Below, one piece after another: positions 50,013-57,710 of a stretch of DNA of 64,000 bases (positions are counted from its first letter, which is position 1; every line of letters starts with the position of its first letter). The notes beneath the pieces are model-generated. The model did not search any database. It saw only the letters and a list, made by a program, of their open reading frames with translations, and was not told the origin of the DNA. Location: assembly GCF_042429765.1 (NCBI RefSeq), contig NZ_JBHLZU010000015.1, positions 62,001 to 126,000 of the forward strand, in the 5' to 3' direction. The translations under genes were made by a program, and so were the position numbers. This stretch comes from Allokutzneria oryzae. GTDB lineage: Bacteria > Actinomycetota > Actinomycetes > Mycobacteriales > Pseudonocardiaceae.

Positions 50013-50486
50013 TCAGACGCCGATCTCGCGGCGCAGCTTGGCCACGTGGCCGGTGGCGCGGACGTTGTACATGGCCTTGCTGATGACGCCCTCCGGGTCG
50101 ACGACGAAGGTCGAGCGGATCACGCCGGTGACCGTCTTGCCGTACATCTGCTTCTCGCCGTAGGCGCCCCACTCGGTGAGCACGGCCTTGTCCACATCGG
50201 ACAGCAGCGGGAAGGTCAGCCCCTCGGCGTCGCGGAACTTGGCCAGCTTCGCCGGCTTGTCGGGGGAGACGCCGAGCACCACGAAGTCGGCGTCGTTGAG
50301 CTCGGCGAGGCTGTCGCGGAAGTCGCACGCCTGCTTCGTGCAGCCGGGGGTGCTGGCCGCAGGGTAGAAGTAGACGACCACGTGCTTGCCGCGGAACTCG
50401 GCAAGCGACACCGGCTTCTCGTCGGCGTCGGGGAGGGTGAACTCCGGCGCGGGATCGCCGGGGGCCAGGCGCTTCTGCTCGCTCAT
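50013..50486 (-). CDS. bcp: Bcp-type peroxiredoxin
   Basis: The 157-residue thioredoxin-fold peroxiredoxin has the peroxidatic Cys in YPAASTPGCTKQACDFRD, with the resolving Cys five residues later (C-x4-C), the atypical 2-Cys form. It reduces hydrogen and organic peroxides. TPDADEKPVSL-type early strands and RSTFVVDPEG complete the family signature. ATG 50486 lies 7 nt after TAGCGT. Confidence 0.93.
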   Translation of the reverse strand: MSEQKRLAPGDPAPEFTLPDADEKPVSLAEFRGKHVVVYFYPAASTPGCTKQACDFRDSLAELNDADFVVLGVSPDKPAKLAKFRDAEGLTFPLLSDVDKAVLTEWGAYGEKQMYGKTVTGVIRSTFVVDPEGVISKAMYNVRATGHVAKLRREIGV

Positions 50487-50493
50487 GGTGGAG

Positions 50494-50499
50494 ACGCTA
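50494..50499 (-). promoter_or_regulatory. leaderless -10 box TAGCGT for bcp
   Basis: TAGCGT lies 7 nt before ATG 50486 and no ribosome site is present. It sits just past the stop of the upstream membrane-protein gene. Confidence 0.5.
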
Positions 50500-50520
50500 G
50501 AGGGTGCCCCCGACATCGGC

Positions 50521-50940
50521 TCAGGTGGTCAGCAGCCCGAGCCCGAGCGTGACGACGCCAACGGCCAGCGACAGCGCCCCGAGCCACACGAGGGCGAAGA
50601 GCCTGTTCGGCCGGGTGACCTCGCCCCGCCCCATCGAGGAGGCGAAGAACCCCGCGGACATCAGGATGGCGGCCAGCGGGACCCCGACCCGGGCGGCGTA
50701 GCCGAGCACGCCGTCCAACGAGGTCGCGTCGGCCAGCACGAGGCAGACCAGGCCCAGCGTGACGAGCACTCCGGCGTGCGCGTGCCCGGCCCTGGCGAAG
50801 TCCTTCTGGAACCGCGTCATCGGCACGGCGCCGCGCGCGATCCTGGTGAGGAACCAGCCGCCGACCTCGATGGTCACGATCGACAGCAGGACGGCACCCG
50901 CGATCACCTGAGACTGCGGGCTCAACTGGAGGCTGTGCAT
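50521..50940 (-). CDS. four-helix membrane protein of unknown function
   Basis: The 139-residue protein has four hydrophobic helices, with FARAGHAHAGVLVTLGLV in the second; the HAH pair in a membrane helix suggests haem or metal binding. No family name can be given with certainty. Its promoter region holds a strong 9-bp inverted repeat at 50972-50993, so expression is probably repressed by a regulator encoded elsewhere. Confidence 0.65.
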   Translation of the reverse strand: MHSLQLSPQSQVIAGAVLLSIVTIEVGGWFLTRIARGAVPMTRFQKDFARAGHAHAGVLVTLGLVCLVLADATSLDGVLGYAARVGVPLAAILMSAGFFASSMGRGEVTRPNRLFALVWLGALSLAVGVVTLGLGLLTT

Positions 50941-50971
50941 GGCGGTCTCCGTGGTCGGCGCTACGTTTGAG

Positions 50972-50993
50972 AACGCTGTTATAAAACACCGTT
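50972..50993. promoter_or_regulatory. operator-like inverted repeat AACGCTGTT/AACACCGTT
   Basis: 9-bp arms with one mismatch flank ATAA. The repeat lies 32 bp upstream of ATG 50940 and contains TATAAA-like -10 sequence, the usual position for a TetR-type repressor site. No regulator gene is next to it. Confidence 0.6.
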
Positions 50994-51049
50994 ACGGATG
51001 GTTTTGTCAAGCGCGGGAATGCGCCCGGCGCGTGCGGGTTGAACCGGTC

Positions 51050-51379
51050 ATGACGGAGTGGACGCCACTGCGGGCGGTGGAGGGCCAGGCCATGATCGGC
51101 GGCGAAGGCCGCTACCGCGTGCGCGGGCGGAGCGAGCACGGAGTGCTGCTGGAGATCACCTATCCGGCGGGGGTGGCCAGTCCGGTCCACGTCCACGACC
51201 ACGACAGTCACGTGTACCTGATGCGCGGCCATGTCGTCGGCACGCTCGACGGAGAGCCGGTGGAGCTGCGCGCGGGTGAAGTGGTGGTGCACCCGCGCGG
51301 AGTGCCGCACTCGGTGGAGGCGGTCGCGGAGAGCACCTGGCTGGAGTTCAAGTCCCCGCCCACGATCCCGTTGGCGTAG
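51050..51379 (+). CDS. single-domain cupin protein
   Basis: The 109-residue small cupin has motif 1 HVHDHDSHVYLMRGHVVG (three His and a Glu-position residue for metal) and motif 2 VVVHPRGVPHSVEA. ATG 51050 is used; the ribosome site is weak. Small cupins bind a metal and either catalyse simple reactions or sense ligands; the role is unknown. It is convergent with the second rho gene. Confidence 0.78.
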   Translation: MTEWTPLRAVEGQAMIGGEGRYRVRGRSEHGVLLEITYPAGVASPVHVHDHDSHVYLMRGHVVGTLDGEPVELRAGEVVVHPRGVPHSVEAVAESTWLEFKSPPTIPLA

Positions 51380-51382
51380 CGG

Positions 51383-51410
51383 GAACGCGGTGATGTGAAC
51401 GCGGTGATGT
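51383..51410. repeat. 14-bp perfect tandem duplication
   Basis: GAACGCGGTGATGT is repeated twice head to tail (51383-51396, 51397-51410) just after the cupin stop. It is followed by a small GAACC/GGTTC hairpin near 51440 that may end both converging genes. It looks like a replication-slippage product. Confidence 0.7.
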
Positions 51411-51460
51411 GACTGAAGAAGTCGCCGCATTCGGGAGAACCGCGGTGGTTCGGCCCGGCG

Positions 51461-52552
51461 TCAGCGGGGCTGGTGGGCGGCGAGCTGCATGAGGAACTCG
51501 GCGTTGGTCGGCGTCTTGCGCAGGCCGTCGAGCAGCTGGTCGATCCCGTTGTGCTCGCGGGAGCTCAGCGCCCTGCGCAGCGTTCGGGTCACCACGCGCT
51601 CCTCGGGGGTGAGCAGCAGGTCGTCACGGCGGGTGCTGGACTGTTCGACGTCGACCGCCGGGAAGACACGCCTGCCCGCGGTCCTGCGGTCCAGCTTCAG
51701 CTCGGCGTTGCCGGTGCCCTTGAACTCCTCGTAGGTCACGCCGTCGCCGACGGAGCCGGTCTCGACGAGCGCGGTCGCGAAGATCGTGAGCGAGCCGCCG
51801 TTCTCGATGTTCCTCGCGGCGCCGAGGAACCGCTTCGGCGGGTGCAGCGCGCTGACGTCGACGCCGCCGCTGAGGATGCGGCCGGATCCGGGGGCGGCGA
51901 GGTTGTACGCGCGGGCGAGCCTCGTCAGCGAGTCCAGCAGCACGACGACGTCGCGGCCGGTCTCCACCAGGCGCTTCGCGCGTTCGATGGCCAGCTCCGC
52001 CACGGTGATGTGCTCCGACGGCGGGCGGTCGAAGGTGGCGGCGATGACCTCGCCGGGCATGGAGCGCTGGATGTCGGTGACCTCCTCGGGGCGCTCGCCG
52101 ACGAGGACGGCCATCAGGTGGCACTCCGGGTGGTTCTTGCTGATCCCGTGCGCGATGTCTTGCAGCACAGTGGTTTTGCCCGCCTTCGGCGGCGCGACGA
52201 TCAGCGCGCGCTGGCCCTTGCCGACCGGCATGACGAGGTCGATGACCCGGGCGGTGAGCCGGTGCGGTTCGGTCTCCAGGCGCAGTCGCTCGTCCGGGAA
52301 CAGCGGGGTGAGGTCGGTGAACCGCGCGCGGTCGCGGGCGTTCTCCGGGCTCCGGCCGTTGACACTGTCCACTTCGGACAGTGCGGCGCGCCTGTTCCCC
52401 TGCTGTGCGAGGAGTGTTCCGGTGAGCGTGTCGCCGCGGCGCAGCTCGTGCTTGCGGACGAGCGACATGGGGACGGCGAGGCGCTCCCCGTCCGAGGTGT
52501 GCAGTGACGCGGAGTTTCCTTGTACGTCAAGGATTCCGGTGATGGTGTTCAT
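51461..52552 (-). CDS. second, short Rho-like factor with altered RNA and bicyclomycin sites
   Basis: ATG 52552 follows GGAAGGA. The 363-residue protein has the complete Rho ATPase core: Walker A APPKAGKTT (120-128), VVVLLDSLTRLARAYN, ALHPPKRFLGAARN and FKGTGNAEL. It lacks the Rho_N helices and the long charged insert of the main Rho at 61415. The OB-fold is reduced: the aromatic RNP-1 segment is NSASLHT. By alignment G152 replaces E. coli D210 and I161 replaces M219, both near the bicyclomycin pocket. It may be a specialised, drug-insensitive or modulating Rho. Confidence 0.85.
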   Translation of the reverse strand: MNTITGILDVQGNSASLHTSDGERLAVPMSLVRKHELRRGDTLTGTLLAQQGNRRAALSEVDSVNGRSPENARDRARFTDLTPLFPDERLRLETEPHRLTARVIDLVMPVGKGQRALIVAPPKAGKTTVLQDIAHGISKNHPECHLMAVLVGERPEEVTDIQRSMPGEVIAATFDRPPSEHITVAELAIERAKRLVETGRDVVVLLDSLTRLARAYNLAAPGSGRILSGGVDVSALHPPKRFLGAARNIENGGSLTIFATALVETGSVGDGVTYEEFKGTGNAELKLDRRTAGRRVFPAVDVEQSSTRRDDLLLTPEERVVTRTLRRALSSREHNGIDQLLDGLRKTPTNAEFLMQLAAHQPR

Positions 52553-52654
52553 GGTGGTCCTTCCGGACAGCGTTGATCGCGGCCGGAGGCGGTCGGCTGC
52601 GCACGGCAGAACGCGACGGGACTTCGGCCTTCTGGGGAAGCGACTCCGGATCGA

Positions 52655-52670
52655 CACGTGCCTTCACGTG
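52655..52670. promoter_or_regulatory. two CACGTG boxes one helical turn apart
   Basis: CACGTG at 52655-52660 and 52665-52670 are 10 bp centre to centre, on the same DNA face, about 85 bp upstream of the second rho. They may form a dimer-of-dimers operator; no binding protein is identified. Confidence 0.4.
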
Positions 52671-52823
52671 GAGTGGGGAGTCATCAGATCTCTTGGGGGA
52701 GCGGGTGAATCCGCTGGCATCCGGCAAGAGCAGACGCTGTCACGGTACCTCGCCGTCAGGACGCTGGCAAGCGCCAGTGGTCCGGGCCTCGACGAAGCGC
52801 CCCGGAGGAGGGGGCCTGGAACG

Positions 52824-52860
52824 GGCAACGCCCCCCACCGTGCCGGTGGGGGGCGTTGCC
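52824..52860 (-). terminator. hairpin terminator after the DUF305 gene
   Basis: A perfect 16-bp inverted repeat (52824-52839 GGCAACGCCCCCCACC, 52845-52860) has a 5-nt loop, 21 bp past the stop at 52882. Confidence 0.85.
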
Positions 52861-52881
52861 GAGACGTCCACAGTGGAGGGA

Positions 52882-53616
52882 CTAGGTCGGGGGCGGGAGC
52901 GGTTGCCCGCCTCGGGCGGTGAGCAGGCGGCGGAGGGTCTCGGTCTCCTTGCCCTGGGACAGCAGCATGCTCTGCGCCAGGTTCTTCACCTGGGGGTTGG
53001 TCGCGTACTTCGCCGCGTACTCCATCATCTGCACGCCGCCCTGGTGGTGGCGCAGCATCAGCTGGAGGAACATCACGTCCAGCTCGCGGCCGGAGAGGGA
53101 GCGCAGGCGCTGCCACTCCTGCTGGGTGTACATGCCCGGCATCGTGACCACGCCCGGGTCGTTGGGGTTGGTCGCCCCGTGGCCGTGCGCCGCCGCCTCG
53201 GGGCCGGTCATCCACGTCATGTACTTGCCGGAGGTCGGCAGCTCGGGCTTGTCCCACAGGCCGAGCCAGCCCTCCATGCGGCCGACCTGGCCCAGCTGGC
53301 TGGTCTCGATGTCGAAGGCGATCTGGCGGACGGCGTTGTCCGTGCTGTGGTCGCGCGCCCAGCCCGCCATCTGCACCGCCTGGCGGTGGTGCACGCTCAT
53401 GTCCTGGGCGAAGCCCACGTCGACCGAGTTGCTCGCCGGGACGCCCTGGCCGCCGGGCAGGCCGAGCAGCAGGCCCGCCGCCGCGCCCAGCAACAGGATG
53501 GCCACCACCGCCACCGTGGCGACCAGCACGCGCATGCCGGTCGAGGTCCGCTGGCTCTGTTCGTCCCGGTCCCCGCCGATCTCGTCGGCGGGGTCGGGCG
53601 CCGTCTCGTCAGCCAC
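52882..53616 (-). CDS. DUF305 protein, membrane-anchored (second copy)
   Basis: GTG 53616 overlaps the DUF3105 stop by 8 bp. The 244-residue protein has an acidic N-terminus, one membrane helix (about 32-55) and a DUF305 domain with MSVHHRQAVQMAGW and MFLQLMLRHHQGGVQMM. Unlike the copy at 24066 it is anchored by a helix, not a lipid, and lacks the His/Met-rich loop. In many actinobacteria DUF305 and DUF3105 genes are adjacent; the function is unknown. Confidence 0.85.
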   Translation of the reverse strand: MADETAPDPADEIGGDRDEQSQRTSTGMRVLVATVAVVAILLLGAAAGLLLGLPGGQGVPASNSVDVGFAQDMSVHHRQAVQMAGWARDHSTDNAVRQIAFDIETSQLGQVGRMEGWLGLWDKPELPTSGKYMTWMTGPEAAAHGHGATNPNDPGVVTMPGMYTQQEWQRLRSLSGRELDVMFLQLMLRHHQGGVQMMEYAAKYATNPQVKNLAQSMLLSQGKETETLRRLLTARGGQPLPPPT

Positions 53617-54463
53617 CGGTGCCGGGCTGCGGCTGGGGCTGACCCGGCTGACCACCGGGCTGGCCCGGCTGCGTGCCACCCGGCTGGCCGGGCTGCTCCG
53701 GCTGCGCGGGCGGCTCGTAGTTCATCGGCTTGGCGTCAGGGCCGGGCGGGGTCGCGTCGAACGGCGGCGGGTTGTCCGGGTCGAACGCGCCGGGGCCGAG
53801 CGCGTCGCAGGAGGCGTTCAGCTCCGGGTAGGTGTACTGGTTGCGGCGCAGCGCGTGGATGAACTGGTCGATGCGCGGGTCGTCCGCGCTGTCGACCTTC
53901 AGCTGGCGGCCCCACGACTGCAGCGAGATCGGGCGGTCCAGCGTCGGGTACGGCGACATCATGATGAACTGCTGGTTGACGACCTTCTTCTTCAGCGCCT
54001 CCAGCGCCGCGCCCTGGACCTTGTCCGGGTGGTAGGCGATCCACACCGCGCCGTGCTCCAGCGAGTGGACCATGTTCTCCGTGCGCACCGGGTTCGGGTA
54101 GACGTTGCCCATGCAGGCCGCCCAGTAGCCGTCGTGCGGGCCGCCGAAGGCCGGGGACTGGTCGTAGGCGACCCGGTCGGCGGGGGAGACGTGGCTCTGC
54201 GGCTTGTAGTCCTTGGTGACGACGCCCTCGATCTGCTTCGAGGGGTCCTGGTTGGACTGGGACGGGGTGAACGGCGCGAGCGCGTCCAGCTTGGACTGCT
54301 TGTCCGCGTACTGGAAGTAGGCGAAGCCGAAGACGCCGCCCGCGAACAGGACGACGACCACGATCGCGGCCACCAAGCCCCAGGGCTTGGGCTTCTTGAT
54401 CGCCGCTGAAGCCCGTGCGCTGGCGGACCGCCGTGCCTGTTTGCTGTTCTTGCCGCTGGCCAT
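53609..54463 (-). CDS. DUF3105 family membrane-anchored protein
   Basis: The 284-residue protein has a basic N-terminus (Lys/Arg/Ala), one membrane helix (about 29-51), the extracytoplasmic DUF3105 domain (VHSLEHGAVWIAYHPD, with two His, and FIMMSPYPTLDRPI) and a ~60-residue Pro/Gly/Gln tail. Cysteines in WAACMGN and NASCDAL could pair. The function is unknown; the His/Met content and the DUF305 partner suggest metal-related work outside the membrane. It is divergent from argS. Confidence 0.85.
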   Translation of the reverse strand: MASGKNSKQARRSASARASAAIKKPKPWGLVAAIVVVVLFAGGVFGFAYFQYADKQSKLDALAPFTPSQSNQDPSKQIEGVVTKDYKPQSHVSPADRVAYDQSPAFGGPHDGYWAACMGNVYPNPVRTENMVHSLEHGAVWIAYHPDKVQGAALEALKKKVVNQQFIMMSPYPTLDRPISLQSWGRQLKVDSADDPRIDQFIHALRRNQYTYPELNASCDALGPGAFDPDNPPPFDATPPGPDAKPMNYEPPAQPEQPGQPGGTQPGQPGGQPGQPQPQPGTGG

Positions 54464-54619
54464 GCCCGTCGGTCCTCGTCTCGTGAACGCCTGTCGCGAC
54501 CCTCTGCCGCGCGTCAGTGTAAGGACGCCGCGTCAAGTCGTGGTCAGCCCAATGGAGGATTCGTCGCCCAGGGCGCGGGAGCGGGGGGAAGGGTGTTCGC
54601 TGCTCCGTCCGGGTATCCC

Positions 54620-54625
54620 TAGACT
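54620..54625 (+). promoter_or_regulatory. leaderless -10 box TAGACT for the argS-lysA operon
   Basis: TAGACT lies 7 nt before GTG 54633, with TTCGCT 18 bp upstream. No ribosome site precedes argS, so the long amino-acid operon probably begins with a leaderless message. Confidence 0.55.
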
Positions 54626-54632
54626 TTGTCGG

Positions 54633-56294
54633 GTGACCCCCGCTGCCCTCGCCGAACTGGTCCGATCCGTTGCCGTCGACGTCCTGACCGCCCGCGGTCT
54701 GGACACCGCCGTCCTGCCGGGTCAGGTGACCGTCGAGCGACCGCGCAACCCCGACCACGGCGACTACGCCACCAACCTGGTCATGCAGATCGCCAAGAAA
54801 CTCGGGGTCAACCCGCGGGAGCTGGCCGGGGAGCTCGCCACCGCCCTCGGCGCCCAGGACGCCGTCGAGACCGCCGAGGTCGCCGGGCCGGGCTTCGTGA
54901 ACCTGCGGCTCGCCGCCGACGCCACCGCGGGGCTGGTGCGGGCCGTGCTGACCGCCGGTGACGACTACGGCAAGGGCGAGGCGCTGGCCGGCCGCAGGAT
55001 CAACCTGGAGTTCGTCTCCGCCAACCCGACCGGCCCGATCCACCTCGGCGGCACCCGCTGGGCGGCCGTCGGCGACGCGCTCGGCCGGGTGCTCAGCGCC
55101 CAGGGCGCCGACGTCACGCGCGAGTACTACTTCAACGACGCAGGGGCGCAGATCGACCGCTTCGTGAAGTCGCTGGTCGCGGCTGCCAAGGGCGAGCAGG
55201 CGCCGGAGGACGGCTACGGCGGCGAGTACATCGGCGAGATCGCAGGCCAGGTCGTCGCGGCCGAGCCGGGCGCGCTGGAGCTGCCGGAGGCCGAGCGCGA
55301 CGAGACCTTCCGCCGGGTCGGCGTCAACCTGATGTTCGAGCAGATCAAGAAGAGCCTGCACGAGTTCGGCACCGACTTCGACGTCTACTTCCACGAGAAC
55401 TCGCTGCACCTTTCCGGCGCGGTGGAGAAGGTCACCGAGTCGCTGAAGGCATCCGGCAGCCTCTACGAGAAGGACGGCGCCTGGTGGCTGCGGTCCTCCG
55501 ACTACGGCGACGACAAGGACCGCGTCGTCATCAAGAGCGACGGCAACACCGCCTACATCGCCGGTGACATCGCCTACTTCCAGGACAAGCGCGCCCGCGG
55601 CTTCGACCTGTGCATCTACATGCTCGGCGCGGACCACCACGGCTACATCGCCCGCCTGAAGGCGGCCGCGGCGGCGACCGGTGACGACCCGGCCGCCGTC
55701 GAGGTGCTGATCGGCCAGCTCGTCAGCCTGGTCCGCGACGGTAAACCGGTGCGGATGAGCAAACGCGCGGGCACCGTGGTGACCATGGACGACGTCGTCG
55801 ACGCGATCGGGGTCGACGCCACCCGCTACGCCATGATCCGGGCGTCCGTGGACTCCACGCTCGACATCGACCTGGACACCTGGAGCAAGCGCACCAGCGA
55901 CAACCCGGTCTTCTACGTGCAGTACGCGCACGCCAGGCTGGCCTCGCTCGGCCGCTCGGCCGCCGACCTCGGTGTCGAGGTGGGCGACGTCGCCGACGCG
56001 GACCTCTCGCTGCTCACGCACGAGCGCGAGGGTGACCTGATCCGCACGCTCGGTGAGTTCCCGCGCGTGCTGTCCTCGGCCGCCGACCTGCGCGAGCCGC
56101 ACCGCGTCGCCCGCTACCTGGAGGAGCTGGCCGCGGCGTACCACAAGTTCTACGACACCTGCCGGGTCCTGCCGCGCGGTGATGAGGAGATCAGCCCGGT
56201 GACCGTGCCCCGCCTGCACCTGTGCGCGGCGGCCCGCCAGGTGCTGGCCAACGGACTTGCCCTGCTGGGCGTGAGCGCACCGGAGCGAATGTGA
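54633..56294 (+). CDS. argS: arginyl-tRNA synthetase
   Basis: The 553-residue class I synthetase has an N-terminal arginine-tRNA recognition domain (about 1-110), the HIGH-type motif SANPTGPIHLGGTR and the KMSKS equivalent VRMSKRAGT, plus a C-terminal anticodon-binding helical domain. It charges tRNA-Arg. Its stop overlaps the lysA start (GTGA), tying translation capacity to lysine and threonine synthesis as in mycobacteria. Confidence 0.95.
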   Translation: MTPAALAELVRSVAVDVLTARGLDTAVLPGQVTVERPRNPDHGDYATNLVMQIAKKLGVNPRELAGELATALGAQDAVETAEVAGPGFVNLRLAADATAGLVRAVLTAGDDYGKGEALAGRRINLEFVSANPTGPIHLGGTRWAAVGDALGRVLSAQGADVTREYYFNDAGAQIDRFVKSLVAAAKGEQAPEDGYGGEYIGEIAGQVVAAEPGALELPEAERDETFRRVGVNLMFEQIKKSLHEFGTDFDVYFHENSLHLSGAVEKVTESLKASGSLYEKDGAWWLRSSDYGDDKDRVVIKSDGNTAYIAGDIAYFQDKRARGFDLCIYMLGADHHGYIARLKAAAAATGDDPAAVEVLIGQLVSLVRDGKPVRMSKRAGTVVTMDDVVDAIGVDATRYAMIRASVDSTLDIDLDTWSKRTSDNPVFYVQYAHARLASLGRSAADLGVEVGDVADADLSLLTHEREGDLIRTLGEFPRVLSSAADLREPHRVARYLEELAAAYHKFYDTCRVLPRGDEEISPVTVPRLHLCAAARQVLANGLALLGVSAPERM

Positions 56295-57709
56295 GAGCCC
56301 ATCCCGCCGGTCCCCGGCACGCCGATGTCATCGTCCCGGCCAACACCGCGGGACCTCGTCCGATCTCCTTCCCGGAGCAGGACGAGCTGCACGCCAACGT
56401 CTGGCCGCGCAACGCCAGGCGCACCCGTCAGGGCGCCGTCGAGCTCGCGGGCGTGGACGTCCGCGACCTCGCCGAGCAGTACGGCACGCCGCTGTTCGTG
56501 ATGGACGAGGCCGACTTCCGCGCCCGCTGCCGGGAGCACGCCGAGGCCTTCGGCGACCCCGCGCTGGTGCACTACGCCTCCAAGGCGTTCCTGTCGGTGG
56601 AGATCGCCCGCTGGGTCGCCCAGGAGGGCCTCGGCATCGACGTGTGCAGCGGTGGTGAGCTGGCCATCGCGCTGCGCGCGGACTTCCCGCGCGAGCGGAT
56701 CGCGTTGCACGGCAACAACAAGTCCGTCGCCGAGCTGTCGGCCGCGCTGGACGCGCGGATCGGCGTTGTCGTCGTCGACTCGTTCCTGGAGATCGCCAGG
56801 CTGGACCAGCTCGCCCGCGAGCGCGGTGTGGTGCAGCCGGTCATGATCCGCGTCACAGTCGGCGTCGAGGCGCATACCCACGAGTTCATCGCCACCGCGC
56901 ACGAGGACCAGAAGTTCGGCTTCTCCCTCGCCTCCGGTGACGCGGCCGACGCCGCGGCGCGGGTGATCAAGGCGGAGGGCCTGTCCCTGGTCGGCCTGCA
57001 CAGCCACATCGGCTCGCAGATCTACGACGCGGACGGCTTCGAGATCGCCGCGCACCGGGTGATCGGGCTGCTCGCGCAGCTGCGTGCCACCCACGGCGCC
57101 GATGCGCTCGCCGACCTGTCCACTGTGGACCTCGGAGGCGGACTCGGTATCGCTTACCTGCCAACGGACAACCCGCCGCCGCCCGCCAAGCTCGCCGAGC
57201 AGCTGCTGTCCATTGTGGAGCGTGAGTGCGCGCAGGCCGGCATCCCGGTTCCCAAGGTGGCGGTCGAGCCAGGACGCGCGATCGTCGGGCCGGGCACCGT
57301 CACGCTCTACGAGGTCGGCACGATCAAGGACCTGGAGCTCGGCGGCGGCACGCAGCGGCGCTATGTCAGCGTCGACGGCGGGATGAGCGACAACATCCGC
57401 ACCGCGCTCTACGACGCCGAGTACGACTGCCGCCTGGTCTCCCGCCCCGCCGAGGCGGAGCCGGTGCTGTCCCGAGTAGTGGGCAAGCATTGTGAGTCCG
57501 GGGACGTTCTGGTGCGAGACTGCTGGTTGCCGGGTGACATCGCGCCCGGTGACCTGCTCGCGGTGGCCGCGACCGGTGCCTACTGCTACGCCATGGCCAA
57601 CAGCTACAACCGGCTGGTCAGGCCCGCTGTCGTCGCGGTGAGCGACGGCAAGGCCCGGGTGCTGCTGCGGCGTGAGACCGAGGAAGACCTCTTCCGCCTG
57701 GAGGCCTGA
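56291..57709 (+). CDS. lysA: diaminopimelate decarboxylase
   Basis: The 472-residue PLP enzyme of the alanine racemase fold has the Schiff-base Lys in VHYASKAFLS, the GGGLGIAY phosphate loop, EPGRAIVGPGT and the active-site Cys region KHCESGDVLVRD. It makes L-lysine from meso-diaminopimelate. GTG 56291 overlaps argS. GTCCACTGTGGAC lies inside at 57118, read as Ser-Thr-Val-Asp. The hom gene begins 1 bp after the stop. Confidence 0.95.
   Translation: MRAHPAGPRHADVIVPANTAGPRPISFPEQDELHANVWPRNARRTRQGAVELAGVDVRDLAEQYGTPLFVMDEADFRARCREHAEAFGDPALVHYASKAFLSVEIARWVAQEGLGIDVCSGGELAIALRADFPRERIALHGNNKSVAELSAALDARIGVVVVDSFLEIARLDQLARERGVVQPVMIRVTVGVEAHTHEFIATAHEDQKFGFSLASGDAADAAARVIKAEGLSLVGLHSHIGSQIYDADGFEIAAHRVIGLLAQLRATHGADALADLSTVDLGGGLGIAYLPTDNPPPPAKLAEQLLSIVERECAQAGIPVPKVAVEPGRAIVGPGTVTLYEVGTIKDLELGGGTQRRYVSVDGGMSDNIRTALYDAEYDCRLVSRPAEAEPVLSRVVGKHCESGDVLVRDCWLPGDIAPGDLLAVAATGAYCYAMANSYNRLVRPAVVAVSDGKARVLLRRETEEDLFRLEA
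57118..57130. repeat. GTCCACTGTGGAC palindrome, site 3
   Basis: Inside lysA, this reads TCC-ACT-GTG-GAC (Ser-Thr-Val-Asp) with a rare Thr codon. A degenerate relative, GTCCATTGTGGAG, lies ~90 bp downstream in the same gene. Confidence 0.7.
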
Positions 57710-57710
57710 G

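Larger units (their letters stand above)
52553..52881. other. 329-bp region upstream of the second rho
   Basis: No gene is supported. It holds a strong terminator (52824-52860) for the DUF305 gene, a CCACAGTGG core (52866-52878, GTCCACAGTGGAG), and paired CACGTG boxes at 52655-52670. The leader of the second rho is probably ~100 nt, long enough for attenuation of the kind known for rho genes. Confidence 0.5.
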
